Source of the DNA: Paralithodes platypus
Lineage: Eukaryota > Arthropoda > Malacostraca > Decapoda > Lithodidae
DNA: 64,000 nt
Assembly (NCBI GenBank): GCA_032716605.1
Contig: CM064572.1
Coordinates: forward strand, 37,402,010 to 37,466,009
Direction: 5' to 3'
Shown: positions 33,560 through 45,215 of the stretch, in pieces
Layout: each line of letters starts with the position of its first letter
How positions within the stretch are numbered: position 1 is the stretch's first letter
The notes under the pieces: generated by a model
The model's input: the letters and a program-made list of their open reading frames with translations, nothing else
The model's database searches: none
Told to the model about the DNA's origin: nothing
Translations under genes and position numbers: made by a program

Positions 33560-34939
33560 AAATTAGCAAGAAGGAGTAGCGCACAGCTCAAACCGAGGCA
33601 TCATGGAAGAAAAAAGGGAGGACCCCCCACCCCCCCAACCGGAATCAACCACCTCCTGCCGCCGGGCTTATTGCCACTGAAGCACTGGGTCAATCTGGAA
33701 AATAACATTAATCAATGCTCATAAGGATAACCTGCGAGGTGTTAAGACATCCTACCTCAAGTACACCGGACAATTAGCTATAGCCACAGCTACTCTAGCC
33801 TTCCGCTGGACTCGACCATGGCAAAAACCTGGGGTTTCTCCATTTTAAGCTGATTGGACTGCTTACTTGTGACAAAATGTCACTGGCCCTAGTGACCTAA
33901 AGTGTTCAACTATCCGTGACTATTGAGAATAGAAAGATAGGTAACGTGCTTGCATGACGTATCCCAACACCTGCACACTAGACTGGAACGCCGGGCGAAG
34001 GAAGTCTTGCCGTATGACAAATCGGTCAGGGCGAGTCCCCTCGGCGGGTCGAGGTTGCTCCCGTAGGAATTAGCATTTTCCGCCGGAAGGGTTGTGGCGC
34101 ACCACGCCGGGATATTTGGTTGCTCCCTAACTCGTCAACTAGACGAGAAACAGAGGGGCCCTGCACAGAAGGCCGCCGGAGAAAACAACCAAATATTTTA
34201 GCAGGGGGGACTTATATGTAAAAGTGCCCCCTACCAAAACCCCATATATATATATAAAGGGGACGTTTCCCAATGGCCTACCAATTACATGCAACGCACA
34301 CATGTAGCATAATAATGGGGAAGACATAGGCATAATCACAATACTTAGAATTTACAATCCTAAATTACCTGAAGCCTACATTGGAGATCCCTAACGAGGC
34401 TGGCCAGGAGGCCCGACGAAACATCACAGGAAGAACTGCCGCTCCGACGATCCAACAGCAACAGCAAGCAGAAAGGGAGGCCCGAGAGCGGGGCCCAAAA
34501 GCAAATACGGACTCTAGAAGCTCCGCACCATGTGCAACCACCCTTGAACTAGAGCATTTGATAACAAAAAACAAAATTAATATGCAACTGCCTCAAAGTG
34601 ACGGCCTGAAGCATAATCTTGCAGAATGGTAGCCTCCTAGCTATATTATCAAAAGCTAAAGGCGCAAAAACAACACAATAATAACACACGTGGCGCACAG
34701 ATCCTGGGAGACGAAGGCGCCTTGTTACAAAAGTACCCTAATTTAACACCCTACTGCGGTCGTGCCAATGGGGCAGCCCGTGCTAGCTAATCTAAACTCT
34801 GTTCAATACAACGCAGATGTGTACAAATGAGTAAGGACTCACGAGAAGCGTAGGAACGAAGAATGAAGCTGGAGCACTAGGGACCCACGCCCACCTGGCA
34901 CGAGCGCGGAAGGGAGAAGGAGTATATGGCTGATAGGGG

Positions 34940-35213
34940 GCCTGCACCTGGGCGCTGCGCACAAGAAATCCACGCATGGAAAGCCATAATATAACAGATA
35001 TGAAGTTAGATTTTCTTTTTTATTTTCTACAAAGTTTTTTTCTGTAGGGTACGCAATCATAAGGACGATTCCATAAGAGGATTAAGCGTGCACTTATGAG
35101 AGTACTCCCTGACCTTTCCGTGCGGGAGATTCAAAACTGCTGCTGCGGGTGTTGAAGGGAGACTATTATATTAATAGACAATATCGTCAATGATGAAGGG
35201 GCCACTATTAAAT
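34940..35213. repeat. Right (5') inverted terminal repeat of DIRS-like element
   Basis: Reverse complement of 26347-27106 without the MITE. It ends near 35213, where AT-rich host sequence begins. Confidence 0.85.
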
Positions 35214-35217
35214 AATA

Positions 35218-36000
<783 letters not shown>

Positions 36001-36244
36001 TCCTATCTATCTGTCTGTTTAAGTAAGCAGGACAAAGCTATGTTATACAATACATGTGAGGTGCCGCGCCGAACATTGGTTAAGCAGGAAGCACTTCACG
36101 GTTGGACCTTTGCAACTACAGGGCTTGGGAATTATCACATTTAAAGATTAAGGATTTGTAGAATGTCAAACAACTTGATAAAAAGAGTAAGAACTAGAGA
36201 AGTGCCTACCTTTGCCTAGGCTTTATCACGTCGTGTTTTTGGTT

Positions 36245-36760
36245 TTTGGTTTTTATGTGGATGAGGGAGACAAAAGGCAGAACTGCCTGTGACGAGTGCC
36301 TCCCCCAGAGTTGAAAGAGTGACGGAGCCAAATTGCCTGGATTTTGAAGCAATTTAAGTCATTGGATGAGGGAAAGATGGATTCATGGAGAGAGTTCCAG
36401 AGCTCAGCTGTTGAATAGAAGAAAGTTTGGGAATATCGTTTTACTCTTGGATTGGAGAGTTGCACAGAGTAGGTATGGGATTGTGTTGCAAAACGGGTGC
36501 TACATATTTTACGTAGAGGAGGTGGTATACACTGAGAGAGCTCTGAGGAACACTGATTATTTTAATAGCGGTAGAATAGCGAGAGAGATGCAACATGCGG
36601 CGAAGAGAGAGATATTGCAAAGAGTCAGTGAATGGATGTGAGTTAATGTTACGAAAGGCTTTCTTTTCTACTTTGTCAAGAAGTGCTGTGTGAGAGGATC
36701 CTCCCCACACATGCGAACAATACTCAATACATGGATGCACTGTGTTCCCCTGTACAGAGC
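36245..36760 (-). mobile_element. Non-LTR retrotransposon 3' fragment
   Basis: Minus-strand frames encode an RT C-terminal region (HPCIEYCSHVWGGSS, LDKVEKKAFRNI, then in another frame FFYSTAELWNSLHESIFPSS). Two frames are used, so it is a pseudogene fragment. Its 3' UTR matches 44974-45215. Confidence 0.8.
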
Positions 36761-36777
36761 AAGACGCTGTGCAGGTG

Positions 36778-36940
36778 TAAAGAACCCCTTGAGGTGGTGG
36801 AGCACACATGCCTCTGTGGGTTCTTTACCCCCGTCCTGACTGTCGGTGGTTCGAGTTCGGCTGGTAAAAACAACATTTAGTAGCTCATGTGTATTTTTTA
36901 GATATACTCGATATTAATGTCTCGTGTTTGGCTGGGTGAG
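36778..36940 (+). repeat. tRNA-derived SINE, copy 1
   Basis: B-box-like GGTGGTTCGAGTTCGGC followed by a body, TAAAAACAACATTTAGTAGC, and a GATATACTCGAT-like end shared with 37110-37232. The A-box region (GAGGTGGTGGAGC) is degraded. Confidence 0.65.
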
Positions 36941-37109
36941 AATTGAAATCACTTAGACCCGAATGAGTTGCGTGGGGGTACTTGTAAAAATCCCTGTAAG
37001 GTATCCTGGAATATGGATCCTACGACTTGTGTATACATTGAAATATATTGTCCAAGTAGCATTTTCTTTCTTAATATAAATATGAAAAGGTTAAGTATCC
37101 TTTATCAAG

Positions 37110-37232
37110 CCGTGGTGTGGTGGATTAAGGCATGGACACTCGTCCTGATTGTCGGTGATTCAAGTCCGGCTAGGAGTAAAAACATTTAGTAGCTAACGTG
37201 TGTTTGTGAGATATACTTGATGTAAATAGATG
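37110..37232 (+). repeat. tRNA-derived SINE, copy 2
   Basis: A-box-like CGTGGTGTGGTGGATTAAGG, B-box-like GGTGATTCAAGTCCGGC, the same ACATTTAGTAGC body as copy 1 and a short AAT-rich tail. No tRNA secondary structure is complete. Confidence 0.7.
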
Positions 37233-37263
37233 AATAAATAAATAGACTCCCCCCCCCCCCCCA

Positions 37264-37600
37264 AAAAAGCCTACCCCCTTTAGTATGATGGTTTCAGTCT
37301 TCATTATATTGGATTTTTTCTAGACCCCCTTTTACCTCATGTTTAGCCCCATTAGTGTTGATATTTTAAGAGCTTTCGTCCTATTTCTTCATCAATATCA
37401 AGACCTTTCGTCTCATTTATGTGTTGATTTTTGTCCTGGCGAGCGATAGCGAGCCTGTAGTTGAGGAGGAATTCGCCTTCGGCCAGGACATTTTTCTATC
37501 GAAAAATGTACACATTTATCTTGAGGGTGTTTTTAGAGCTTGTTAGAGGTCTAGGGAGCAAACTAAAATCCTCCCTTAAGATGGGGATGAGTCAATTTCT
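37264..37600. mobile_element. Foldback family B, copy 1
   Basis: Contains GACCCCCTTTTACCTCATG, CTGGCGAGCGATAGCGAGCC and a GTACA..TTTATCTTGAG block followed by a GAGGTCTAGGGAG-like end. It pairs in opposite orientation with copy 2 at 37957-38318. Confidence 0.75.
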
Positions 37601-37606
37601 CGCTAG

Positions 37607-37612
<6 letters not shown>

Positions 37613-37646
<34 letters not shown>
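37613..37646. repeat. Poly(A) tract
   Basis: An uninterrupted run of A that follows CTAGCTTTA; no element body could be assigned to it. Confidence 0.9.
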
Positions 37647-37647
<1 letters not shown>

Positions 37648-37797
37648 AGGTTATAGGTCCGTTAAATATACAGTACAAGTGTGTTGGCGTGTTCGCCTCT
37701 CTCTTTAACTATTTAGCCTCTGGCTCGGCTATATAATAATATTTTTATTAATCTCACCACCACACCCCCAATGAAATTAATTAAAGTATATATGATC

Positions 37798-37868
37798 CAC
37801 CGGGATTCGAACCCGGGTTATCACACACATATTTTTGCCACCTTAACCATTACACCACCAGGACGGAA
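37798..37868 (-). repeat. tRNA-like sequence (SINE head or tRNA pseudogene)
   Basis: On the minus strand: A-box-like TGGTGTAATGGTTAAGG and B-box CGGGTTCGAATCCC. The acceptor ends do not pair fully, so I do not call a tRNA gene. Confidence 0.65.
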
Positions 37869-37956
37869 TAAGATAACATTGTTTACGTGTTCGTTTCCGG
37901 CCATCGTTATTTATGTAGGAAGTATATATTTGTTATGTGCTCAAGTTCTGTCTGTT

Positions 37957-38318
37957 AAGGGGGGTTGGGCGTATTTATTTCCTTATATAATTATATTTTT
38001 ATTATCTTTGTATTCTCCTCCCTAGACCTCCATCAAGCTTAAACAAAGTCCCCTTAGACCCTCCTTCAAGTTAAATTTGTACATCTGTCGGTAAACAAAA
38101 ATGTCCCGGCCGAAGGCCAGTTCCACTAAAACTTTAGGCTCGCTATCGCTCGCCAGGAAAAAAATAACATCTAAATAGCGCAAGAGGACTTAAAATTGAC
38201 AGCGAAATTGGGCGAAAGTCTTAAAATCGCCAATCTAATGGGCCGAACGTCTTAAAATCTGAAAACTTATGTGGCTAAACATGAGGGAGAAGGGGTCTAG
38301 AAAAAAAAATCCCCTAAA
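37957..38318. mobile_element. Foldback family B, copy 2 (inverted)
   Basis: Has CCTAGACCTCCATCAAGC, AAAAATGTCCCGGCCGAAGG, GGCTCGCTATCGCTCGCCAGG and AACATGAGGGAGAAGGGG in order, the reverse orientation of copy 1. Confidence 0.75.
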
Positions 38319-38451
38319 CCCTATCAGTATGCAATAGTGCCAGCCTTCTTTAGTTCAGTGGTGACGTTAGACGATTTTATGGAGCTTAGGAAAGACCTGT
38401 GCTAATCATGGTTCACGAATCTTAGCCTACCCATAGTGAACAAGGTGTAGA

Positions 38452-38830
38452 TGAAGGGGGAGATAGTCGCTTTTTTGGACCCCCTTCTCCCTCATGTTTA
38501 GCCTTTTAGTTTTGAGAATTTAAGACGTTCCTTCTGTTAGTTTGGCGAGTTTGAGACCATTTGCCTCATTTTGTTGTCAATATGAAGACCTTTCGTGCCC
38601 TTTAGGTTCCGATTTTTTCCTGGCTAGCGATAGCGAACCTGTAATTTTAGAAGGAACCGGACTTTGGCCAGGATATTTTTCTACCAAAATATGTACAAAT
38701 CTATCTTAAAAGGGGTACTAGGATTTGTTTTCTTCTAAGCTTGATTGAGGTCTAGCGAGGACACTAAAACTATATTAATAAGTAAATATATCGACCAAAA
38801 AACAAGCACTACCCCCTTTAAACTAATTAT
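38452..38830. mobile_element. Foldback family B, copy 3
   Basis: Same orientation as copy 1: CCCTTCTCCCTCATGTTTAG, GGCTAGCGATAGCGAACC and a TTGATTGAGGTCTAGCGAGG block, ending near ACTACCCCCTTTAA. Confidence 0.75.
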
Positions 38831-39103
38831 GTGATGTATAGCCGTATAAGGGATGTTTATAATGCTTGGACAAATACTACTATAGTCTATTTAGTATAAT
38901 TGGGCCAAACATCTTGACCACTAACCTCTATAACTCAGAAACGCCTTACGTAATCGAGCTAATATATTTATCACTTAAGAAGGGTCAGCCAGAGAATAGG
39001 TGTGCAAATTGACAGCTCATTTGTTCTATGCATTGTTTAGAGTTACAGAGGTTAGGGTAACGATTTCTGGCCTACCTACAGTATAATTAATGGACTTTAT
39101 TTC

Positions 39104-39692
39104 TTCTGTATTCCGACTACTATACTATACTATAATATGTGTTCTCTATATTCCAACTACTATACTATACTATAATATGTGTTCTCTATATTCCAACTAC
39201 TATACTATACTATAATGTGTTCTCTATATTCCAACTACTATACTATACTATAATATGTGTTCTCTATATTCCAACTACTATACTATACTATAATATGTGT
39301 TCTCTATATTCCAACTACTATACTATACTATAATATGTGTTCTCTATATTCCAACTACTATACTATACTATAATATGTGTTCTCTATATTCCAACTACTA
39401 CTATACTATACTATACTATAATATGTGTTCTCTATATTCCAACTACTATACTATACTATAATATGTGTTCTCTATATTCCAACTACTATACTATACTATA
39501 ATATGTGTTCTCTATATTCCAACTACTATACTATACTATAATTTGTGTTCTCTATATTCCAACTACTATACTATACTATAATATGTGTTCTCTATATTCC
39601 AACTACTATACTATAATATGTGTTCTCTATATTCCAACTACTATACTATACTATAATTTGTGTTCTCTATATTCCAACTACTATACTATAAC
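39104..39692. repeat. 40 bp minisatellite, about 14 copies
   Basis: The unit is built of GTGTTCTCTATATTCC followed by AACTAC and repeated TATAC. It ends about 30 bp before the splice acceptor of the TMTC3 exon at 39725. Unit length varies by loss or gain of TATAC. Translations of it are not genes. Confidence 0.95.
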
Positions 39693-39724
39693 TAACTAAC
39701 CCAGAACTTGTCTCTCTCCCACAG

Positions 39725-39821
39725 GAATCTTGGCACCATAGCAGTCTACCTGGGCCTAGCTAAGATGTCCTATCATGCCCTGTTTGTAGCACCCAGACAC
39801 CATGCACAAGTCATCATTATG
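39725..39821 (+). CDS. TMTC3: TMTC3-like exon, second of three
   Basis: 97 bp between acceptor CTCTCCCACAG and donor GTCAGT. The first G completes the Arg codon begun at 11326, followed by 32 codons: [32 protein letters not shown]. The Met codon ends flush with the donor and the next exon resumes at a codon start, so phases fit both neighbours. It corresponds to the less conserved membrane segment between DUF1736 and the [14 protein letters not shown] block. The donor GTCAGT is weaker than consensus. The 28.4 kb intron before it holds the LTR and DIRS elements. Confidence 0.8.
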
Positions 39822-39843
39822 GTCAGTAACGCAAGATTTACTT

Positions 39844-40034
<191 letters not shown>

Positions 40035-40210
40035 TATTTAATGTGTATGTTTGTCTTGGTTTTTCTTTGTTTTGTCTTTTTTGGTTCAGTACTTTTTTGT
40101 ATTATTCTCCTTGTTTGTCTTGTCTTTTTTGTATATGTTCTCTTTTTTCTTTACTCCTCCCATCTTGTCTTTCTCCTGTCTGTTTCTTTTATTATCGTCT
40201 CTTCTCTCTT

Positions 40211-40251
40211 TACCTGGGCCTGGCTAAGACGTCCTACCATGCCCTGTTTGT
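40211..40251 (+). pseudogene. Partial copy of the second TMTC3 exon
   Basis: About 41 bp encoding YLGLAKTSYHALFV, 36 of 41 or so bases like the middle of the exon at 39725. Neither splice site is preserved. A half copy of MITE A follows at 40315. Confidence 0.75.
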
Positions 40252-40314
40252 GGTGTTTAGGGTCTTATCTATTCCCAGTTATCTGAACATTTGTTTTACT
40301 CACTCACTCTCTCT

Positions 40315-40447
40315 TGAGGGGGCCCTCTCGTTTTTCTTCTCTTTCTCTCCTTCTCTGTTTGGTTTGTATCCATTCGGCCCCATTCAGCCTACATTTTGAA
40401 GACGTTTACCCCCATCCAGGTGTCAATATTTTCTTGGCGAGCCGGCC
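40315..40447. mobile_element. Foldback MITE family A, half copy
   Basis: Left arm only: GAGGGGGCCCTC, CT-rich tract, CATTCGGCCCCATTCAGCC and TTTCTTGGCGAGCC, then unrelated GA-rich sequence. Confidence 0.75.
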
Positions 40448-41291
40448 CGCGTGATCATGTGTGAGGAGGGCTTTTGATCTGCGGCAGAGAGAGAGAGAGA
40501 GAGAGTGCGAGTGAGTTAGGGGAGAGAGACTCAGACAGAGAGAGACAGAGCATACGAGTGAGGGGGGAGAGAGAGAGAGAGTGAGAGCGAGGAGGGAACA
40601 GAAACACATTACACAATAAGAGACAGTTTAGTTGGAGAATGAAGCCTACTAAAACACCCAAAGTGAGTTACAGCCAGAAATAAACAGAGGCATAAAACGG
40701 ATTTAGTATAATATGAAGTGATATATGAGGAGGGGGGGAGGGTATTAGGAGGAGACTTAAGTGTAATATAACTGAGATTAAGGTAAAGAGACGTTTATAT
40801 ACGTTTGTTGGATTTACTTGCAAGGGACACAACGTTTTTTCACTGACCTTGTTTTAGTTAGTATATTATTATTATTATTATTGTTAGTGATAGTATTAGT
40901 TGTAGCAGTACTAGTAGTATTAGTGGTGGTGGTAGAGAGAGAGAAAAATAGAGTGTGTGTGTGTGTGCACGCGCGCGCAAATGTACATCCCGGTTTGTGG
41001 AGATTGAATCCCAATAAACGACCCACTTGTGATGGGTAATAGGCCAATGGAAGAACCAAGCCACCAATAATCATAATAATAATAAAGCCAAACATCATAA
41101 ACACAAATTAAACCAGCCTCACCCCAACTCTCGCCTCTCCTCATTTTTAACTTCATTTTGAGAATCCATTAAAGTGGTATTGGATCGGAGGGGGAGGGGG
41201 GGGGGGGGGCTTGATGGGAAAAGGCGGCTTTGCGCTAAATTACATTATTATGTAGGTAATTGATTAATTAACGCTTCACTTAAAAACTCAT
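40448..41291. other. Intronic simple repeats without a gene
   Basis: (GA)n at 40487-40505 and 40567-40590, (ATT)n and (GTA)n around 40865-40930, (GT)n then GC repeats near 40953-40978 and a G run at 41190-41210. Short ORFs on both strands are simple-repeat translations. Confidence 0.8.
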
Positions 41292-41985
41292 ATTAATAAT
41301 AATCATAATAAACTAATAATATAAGGGATCAAAGCCGGTTGTTTATTAATAATAATCATAATAAACTAATAATATAAGGGATCAAAGCCGGTTGTCTATT
41401 AATAATAATCATAATAAACTAATAATATAAGGGATCAAAGCCGGTTGTCTATTAATAATAATCATAATAAACTAATAATATAAGGGATCAAAGCCAGTTG
41501 TCTATTAATAATAATCATAATAAACTAATAATATAAGGGATCAAAGCCGGTTGATTATTAATAATAATCATAATAAACTAATAATATAAGGGATCAAAGC
41601 CGGTTGTTTATTAATAATAATCATAATAAACTAATAATATAAGGGATCAAAGCCGGTTGTCTATTAATAATAATCATAATAAACTAATAATATAAGGGAT
41701 CAAAGCCGGTTGTTTATTAATAATAATCATAATAAACTAATAATATAAGGGATCAAAGCCAGTTGTCTATTAATAATAATCATAATAAACTAATAATATA
41801 AGGGATCAAAGCCGGTTGTTTATTAATAATAATCATAATAAACTAATAATATAAGGGATCAAAGCCGGTTGTTTATTAATAATAATCATAATAAACTAAT
41901 AATATAAGGGATCAAAGCCAGTTGTCTATTAATAATAATCATAATAAACTAATAATATAAGGGATCAAAGCCGGTTGATTATTTT
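41292..41985. repeat. 53 bp minisatellite, 13 copies
   Basis: A very homogeneous tandem array, units containing AATCATAATAAACTAATAAT and GGGATCAAAGCCGGTTG. Variants are confined mainly to the GGTTGTTTA/GGTTGTCTA/GGTTGATTA and CCGG/CCAG positions, and the variants recur in a pattern along the array. Confidence 0.95.
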
Positions 41986-42017
41986 GTCTGTGTCTTTGCG
42001 TTGCTGTAATTATAACT

Positions 42018-42090
42018 GTCTTGATGGTGTAATGGTTAGAGCGTGTACGTTCTGTGTGAGATATCCTAAGTTCGAATCCTGGGAGAATCA
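42018..42090 (+). repeat. tRNA-like sequence
   Basis: A-box-like GATGGTGTAATGGTTAGAGC and B-box AGTTCGAATCCTG separated by about 30 bp. The acceptor stem does not close, so it is probably a SINE head or tRNA relic. Confidence 0.6.
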
Positions 42091-42194
42091 CATGCTTTCA
42101 TTAATTTATGTTGGGGTTGTTGGTATTAAGAACAATGTTGACAAAATATTATGATTCGTAACTCGGATATTAAGAAGAAGAGTGAGAATAAGTC

Positions 42195-42540
42195 TGTTTA
42201 TTTATATATTCTGTGATTCTTTATTCAGATTTATTTGTATTTTTACGATAGACGATTTCCTTTAACTTTAGGAAAGACCTCCTTGTAATTGGATAATAAT
42301 AAGAACAGTGAGATGAAGTCGGTTTCTTTATATATTCTGTGATTCTATATTCCCATATATTTTTGCTTTTACGATACATAATGTAATTTAACTTAGGAAA
42401 GACATATATTCGTAACTCAGATGATAATGAAAATAGTGAGATAAAGTCCGTTTCTCTACATATATTCTGTGATTCTTTATTCCCATTTATGTGTGTTTTA
42501 CGATATACGATTAATTTAACATAGAAAAGACCTGTGTGTC
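42195..42540. repeat. Degenerate tandem repeat of about 128 bp, three units
   Basis: TTCTGTGATTCT recurs near 42209, 42335 and 42465. Each time it is followed by TTACGATA..CGAT and a TAGGAAAGAC-like block. Confidence 0.7.
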
Positions 42541-42668
42541 AAATGGTTATTACTAATTAATTATTATACACTTGGATAATAATAATAAGACAAAATAATG
42601 GATGAAATTAGGTTGTTCAATATTTTTGTCTCCTTTTATTATTTATTTACTTTAATTTGAATCTATAC

Positions 42669-42885
42669 TTAACCCGTTCAGTACCAGGGCAGTTCTTTTA
42701 GCTTTACTCTGGCTACTATTAGACGATTGTATTCAGTTTTAAAAGGACGTCCAGCAAATAGCAGGCTTCAAGCTATCTATCTTAATCATTTGCACTACCA
42801 CACATCCTTCTTAAACTGCACAAAATCGTCTAATTATAGCTCGGAGAAAATAAAAAAAGACGTCGCCGGTAGAGAAGGGGTTTGA
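42669..42885. mobile_element. MITE family D, copy 2
   Basis: The most complete copy. It starts TTAACCCGTTCAGTACC and ends CGCCGGTAGAGAAGGGGTTT, with inner inverted blocks CTATTAGACGATTGTATTCA and ATCGTCTAATTATAG. The TTAACCC end fits piggyBac-type MITEs. Confidence 0.8.
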
Positions 42886-42942
42886 TATTAATACAGTTGT
42901 TTGTATTATGTTTATTATTCTTTATGACTGGTCTTTCTCCTC

Positions 42943-43048
42943 AAGGGGAGATGGGCGTAATTATTTGCTCATTTATGAATCTTTTAATGATTTGTTTAGT
43001 TTCTTCCCTAGACCTCAGTCAAGCTATAAAAACACCCTCTCCCATTTA
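42943..43048. mobile_element. Foldback family B fragment
   Basis: CCTAGACCTCAGTCAAGC and AACACCCTCTCCCATTTAAG as in the outer arm of family B; the rest is missing. 43050-43480 is AT-rich with scattered CCCATTA motifs and no gene. Confidence 0.6.
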
Positions 43049-43550
43049 AGACCATAAATATACTAATTTTGCCCATTAATTCAACCCCCCCGTTACACAA
43101 ACCATTAATCCCGCCCATTTCGTAACCCATTTTTGTCTTTTTACCCATTTCCTTTCCTATTTACCACTTTAAAGCTCATCATTTTCCATTAATACACCCA
43201 TTAACTCTCATTCTATATCTCATTACGCTTTGCTCATTCTACCCATTTAATTTCCTATGAACCCCATTATCTTCTCGATTATTTCCCCATTATGCACATT
43301 AATTCACCCACATTACACAAACCCACTAATCCCGCCCATTTCGCGCATTCCATTACGCTTTGCCCATTCTACCCATGTTTACGTATTTACCCCATTATCT
43401 TCTCAATTACTTCCACAGTATACCAATTATTTATTTATTCTTTTTATTTTTGTTTTCAAATATTAAAACTACTTTCTCTCGGGCATAGGCTGAGAGCTTG
43501 TACATCCAACCGTTCTACATTGAACGGTGAAGCCCGTGAGGTCTCGTTCC

Positions 43551-43712
43551 AGTCTAGGGGGTGAGACATGTGAAGCAATTTTTAGCTGAAACCAGTCCCT
43601 GCCATCTTGCCTTCGCAGGATGCATGGGGCTTAATTGATCACTCACGGCTCGAAGCAGCCCCATATCTGAAGCTGCCTCGCTCCAGTGCTTCACTGTCTC
43701 ACCTCCTAGACT
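43551..43712. mobile_element. Small hairpin repeat
   Basis: AGTCTAGGGGGTGAGACATG at the left pairs with TGCTTCACTGTCTCACCTCC at the right, extended to 26 bp with a few mismatches, around a 110 bp loop. Probably a short MITE. Confidence 0.6.
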
Positions 43713-43924
43713 CGGACCCTCACTCTCAGAACACTACCTATTGAACAATGGACTCACTAAGCATTGCCCCCCTGTAGCATATTTTGAATATGGGAATATT
43801 CATACAGTACCGGTAGTATTTAATCAGTGAACAATGAGGGTATTTATTTGGCGTTTCGGTGGGCTTTGTGGTAATGTACTGATAGTAAGTACAGCACAAA
43901 TTCCATCCCAATTATATCTTCCCA

Positions 43925-43995
43925 TTGACCTATCGGGATTTAAACCCGGATCCATTGGATTACCAGTCCAATGGCAAGCCCACTCCACCACACAT
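43925..43995 (-). repeat. tRNA-like sequence (SINE head)
   Basis: On the minus strand: GTGGTGGAGTGGGCTTGCC as A box and CCGGGTTTAAATCCCG as B box region. No tail was recognised. Confidence 0.55.
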
Positions 43996-44159
43996 CCCCT
44001 ACACAAACCCATTAATCTCACCCATTTCGCGCCCGGGTTTGGAATTGCAAGACACCCATTTTTGCATATAACTTCACTAATCGGATCCCAGAACTCTGAA
44101 AATTGATTATGAGGTCGGGAGCGCAAAATTAATGATCTCCACGCCTTGCTGACTCCAAC

Positions 44160-44720
44160 AATTGTATTTTAACTTAATTTATTTGCATTTTATTTATATT
44201 TTTATTATTGTTATAATTGTTATTATAATTGACATACTATTACTGTTTGTATTATTACTATTTTATTATTACAACAGCAACAACAACTACTACTACTACA
44301 ACTAATACAACAACTACTACTACAGTTACTACTACTACTACTACTATTTGATTATGAGTTTTAAGAGGTTGGGAGCGCAAATGATCGTTATGCCTCGCTG
44401 ACTCCAACAATTGTATTTTAAATGTTTTGAGTAATTTATTTTATTTTGTTATGTTTTATTATATTGTATTGGCTTAGTGCCATTATATCTTCATTATTAT
44501 ATTTTTTTCACTCCAGTTTTCATCTGTTTTATTGTTATTGTCATGCTATTATTATTATTATCTGTATTATTATTATTATTATTTGTATTTTTTATTATTA
44601 CTAGTTTTATTATTATTATTCTTGAATCGTTATTGTTATTGTTTTAATTAATTCCATTCTTCACCTCGTTAGTATCATCATTTATATGTTATTATTTGTT
44701 ATCATTATTACTACTGTATT
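44160..44720. repeat. ATT- and ACT-rich low-complexity DNA
   Basis: Triplet-rich sequence: (ACT)n at 44285-44346 and (ATT)n in several places. A short segment, GCTGACTCCAACAATTGTATTTTAA, occurs twice in similar form at 44148 and 44397 (shown here across a shared block). Confidence 0.7.
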
Positions 44721-44797
44721 ATTAATATTATTAGACCCAAAAACAGCCACTGTCCCTTTAATGTACTCATTGTCTGTTCCTCTCTCTCCCACCACAG

Positions 44798-44946
44798 GCC
44801 CTATCGTTCCTGGTGCTACCGTTCCTGCCAGCCACCAACCTGTTCTTCCCCGTGGGGTTCGTGGTGGCGGAGAGGGTGCTCTACATACCCTCCATGGGCT
44901 ACTGTATGTTGGTGGCTCACGGCTTCTCCAACCTTATCGACAGAGT
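44798..44946 (+). CDS. TMTC3: TMTC3-like exon, third of three
   Basis: 149 bp between acceptor CCCACCACAG and a consensus donor, GTGAGT. It starts at a codon boundary, has 49 codons and leaves two bases for the next exon. It reads [49 protein letters not shown]. The segment [16 protein letters not shown] with IPSMG is the most conserved membrane-proximal block of the TMTC family and matches TMTC3 best by eye. The next exon should encode the last membrane segment and the first TPR; I did not find it before 64000. Confidence 0.9.
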
Positions 44947-44959
44947 GTGAGTACTGGCA

Positions 44960-45215
44960 CATTTTTTTTTTTTTCTAATGTGAGTGTGGGAGACAAAAGG
45001 CAGAACTGCCTGTAGCGATTGCCTCCCCCAGAGTTGAAAGTGTGACAGGGCCAAAATCAAGGGACGTTCAAGCCAAAAGGCCTGGACACACTGAGTTTGA
45101 AGCAATTTAAGTCATAGGAAGAGGGAAACATTGATTCTGGGAGAGAGTTCCAGAGCTCAGCTGTTGAATAGAAGAAGGATTGGGAGTATCGTTTCACTGT
45201 TGAGTTGTTGGTTAT
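44960..45215 (-). mobile_element. Non-LTR 3' UTR fragment beside TMTC3 exon
   Basis: The T run at 44960-44974 is the poly(A) tail of a minus-strand insertion whose body (GAGACAAAAGGCAGAACTGC and so on) matches 36262-36430. It begins 13 bp after the exon donor, opposite in sense to the gene. Confidence 0.85.

Larger units (their letters stand above)
26308..35217 (-). mobile_element. DIRS-like tyrosine-recombinase retrotransposon
   Basis: An 8.9 kb element on the minus strand. It has inverted terminal repeats (34940-35213 and 26347-27106) and gag-like ORF1 (33559-31030). A pol with RT, RNase H and tyrosine recombinase (about 30540-27791) and an internal complementary region (27188-27300) complete it. 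DIRS elements integrate as circles through the recombinase and make no target duplication; none is seen. 33560-34939 is the untranslated 5' part, with a small inverted pair, GATATTTGGTTGCTCC-type, near 34108-34195. Stops, a frameshift, a SINE and a MITE show that it is not active. It lies directly beside the LTR element, separated only by AT repeats. Confidence 0.9.

Noticed and set aside
37798..37868. A functional tRNA gene (also 42018-42090 and 43925-43995)
   Set aside because: A and B boxes are present but the acceptor stems do not pair and there is no terminator-like T run in place; SINE heads or relics are more likely.
41292..41985. CRISPR-like regular direct repeats (also 57037-57460)
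   Set aside because: Units are contiguous with no unique spacers, and the genome is eukaryotic; these are minisatellites.
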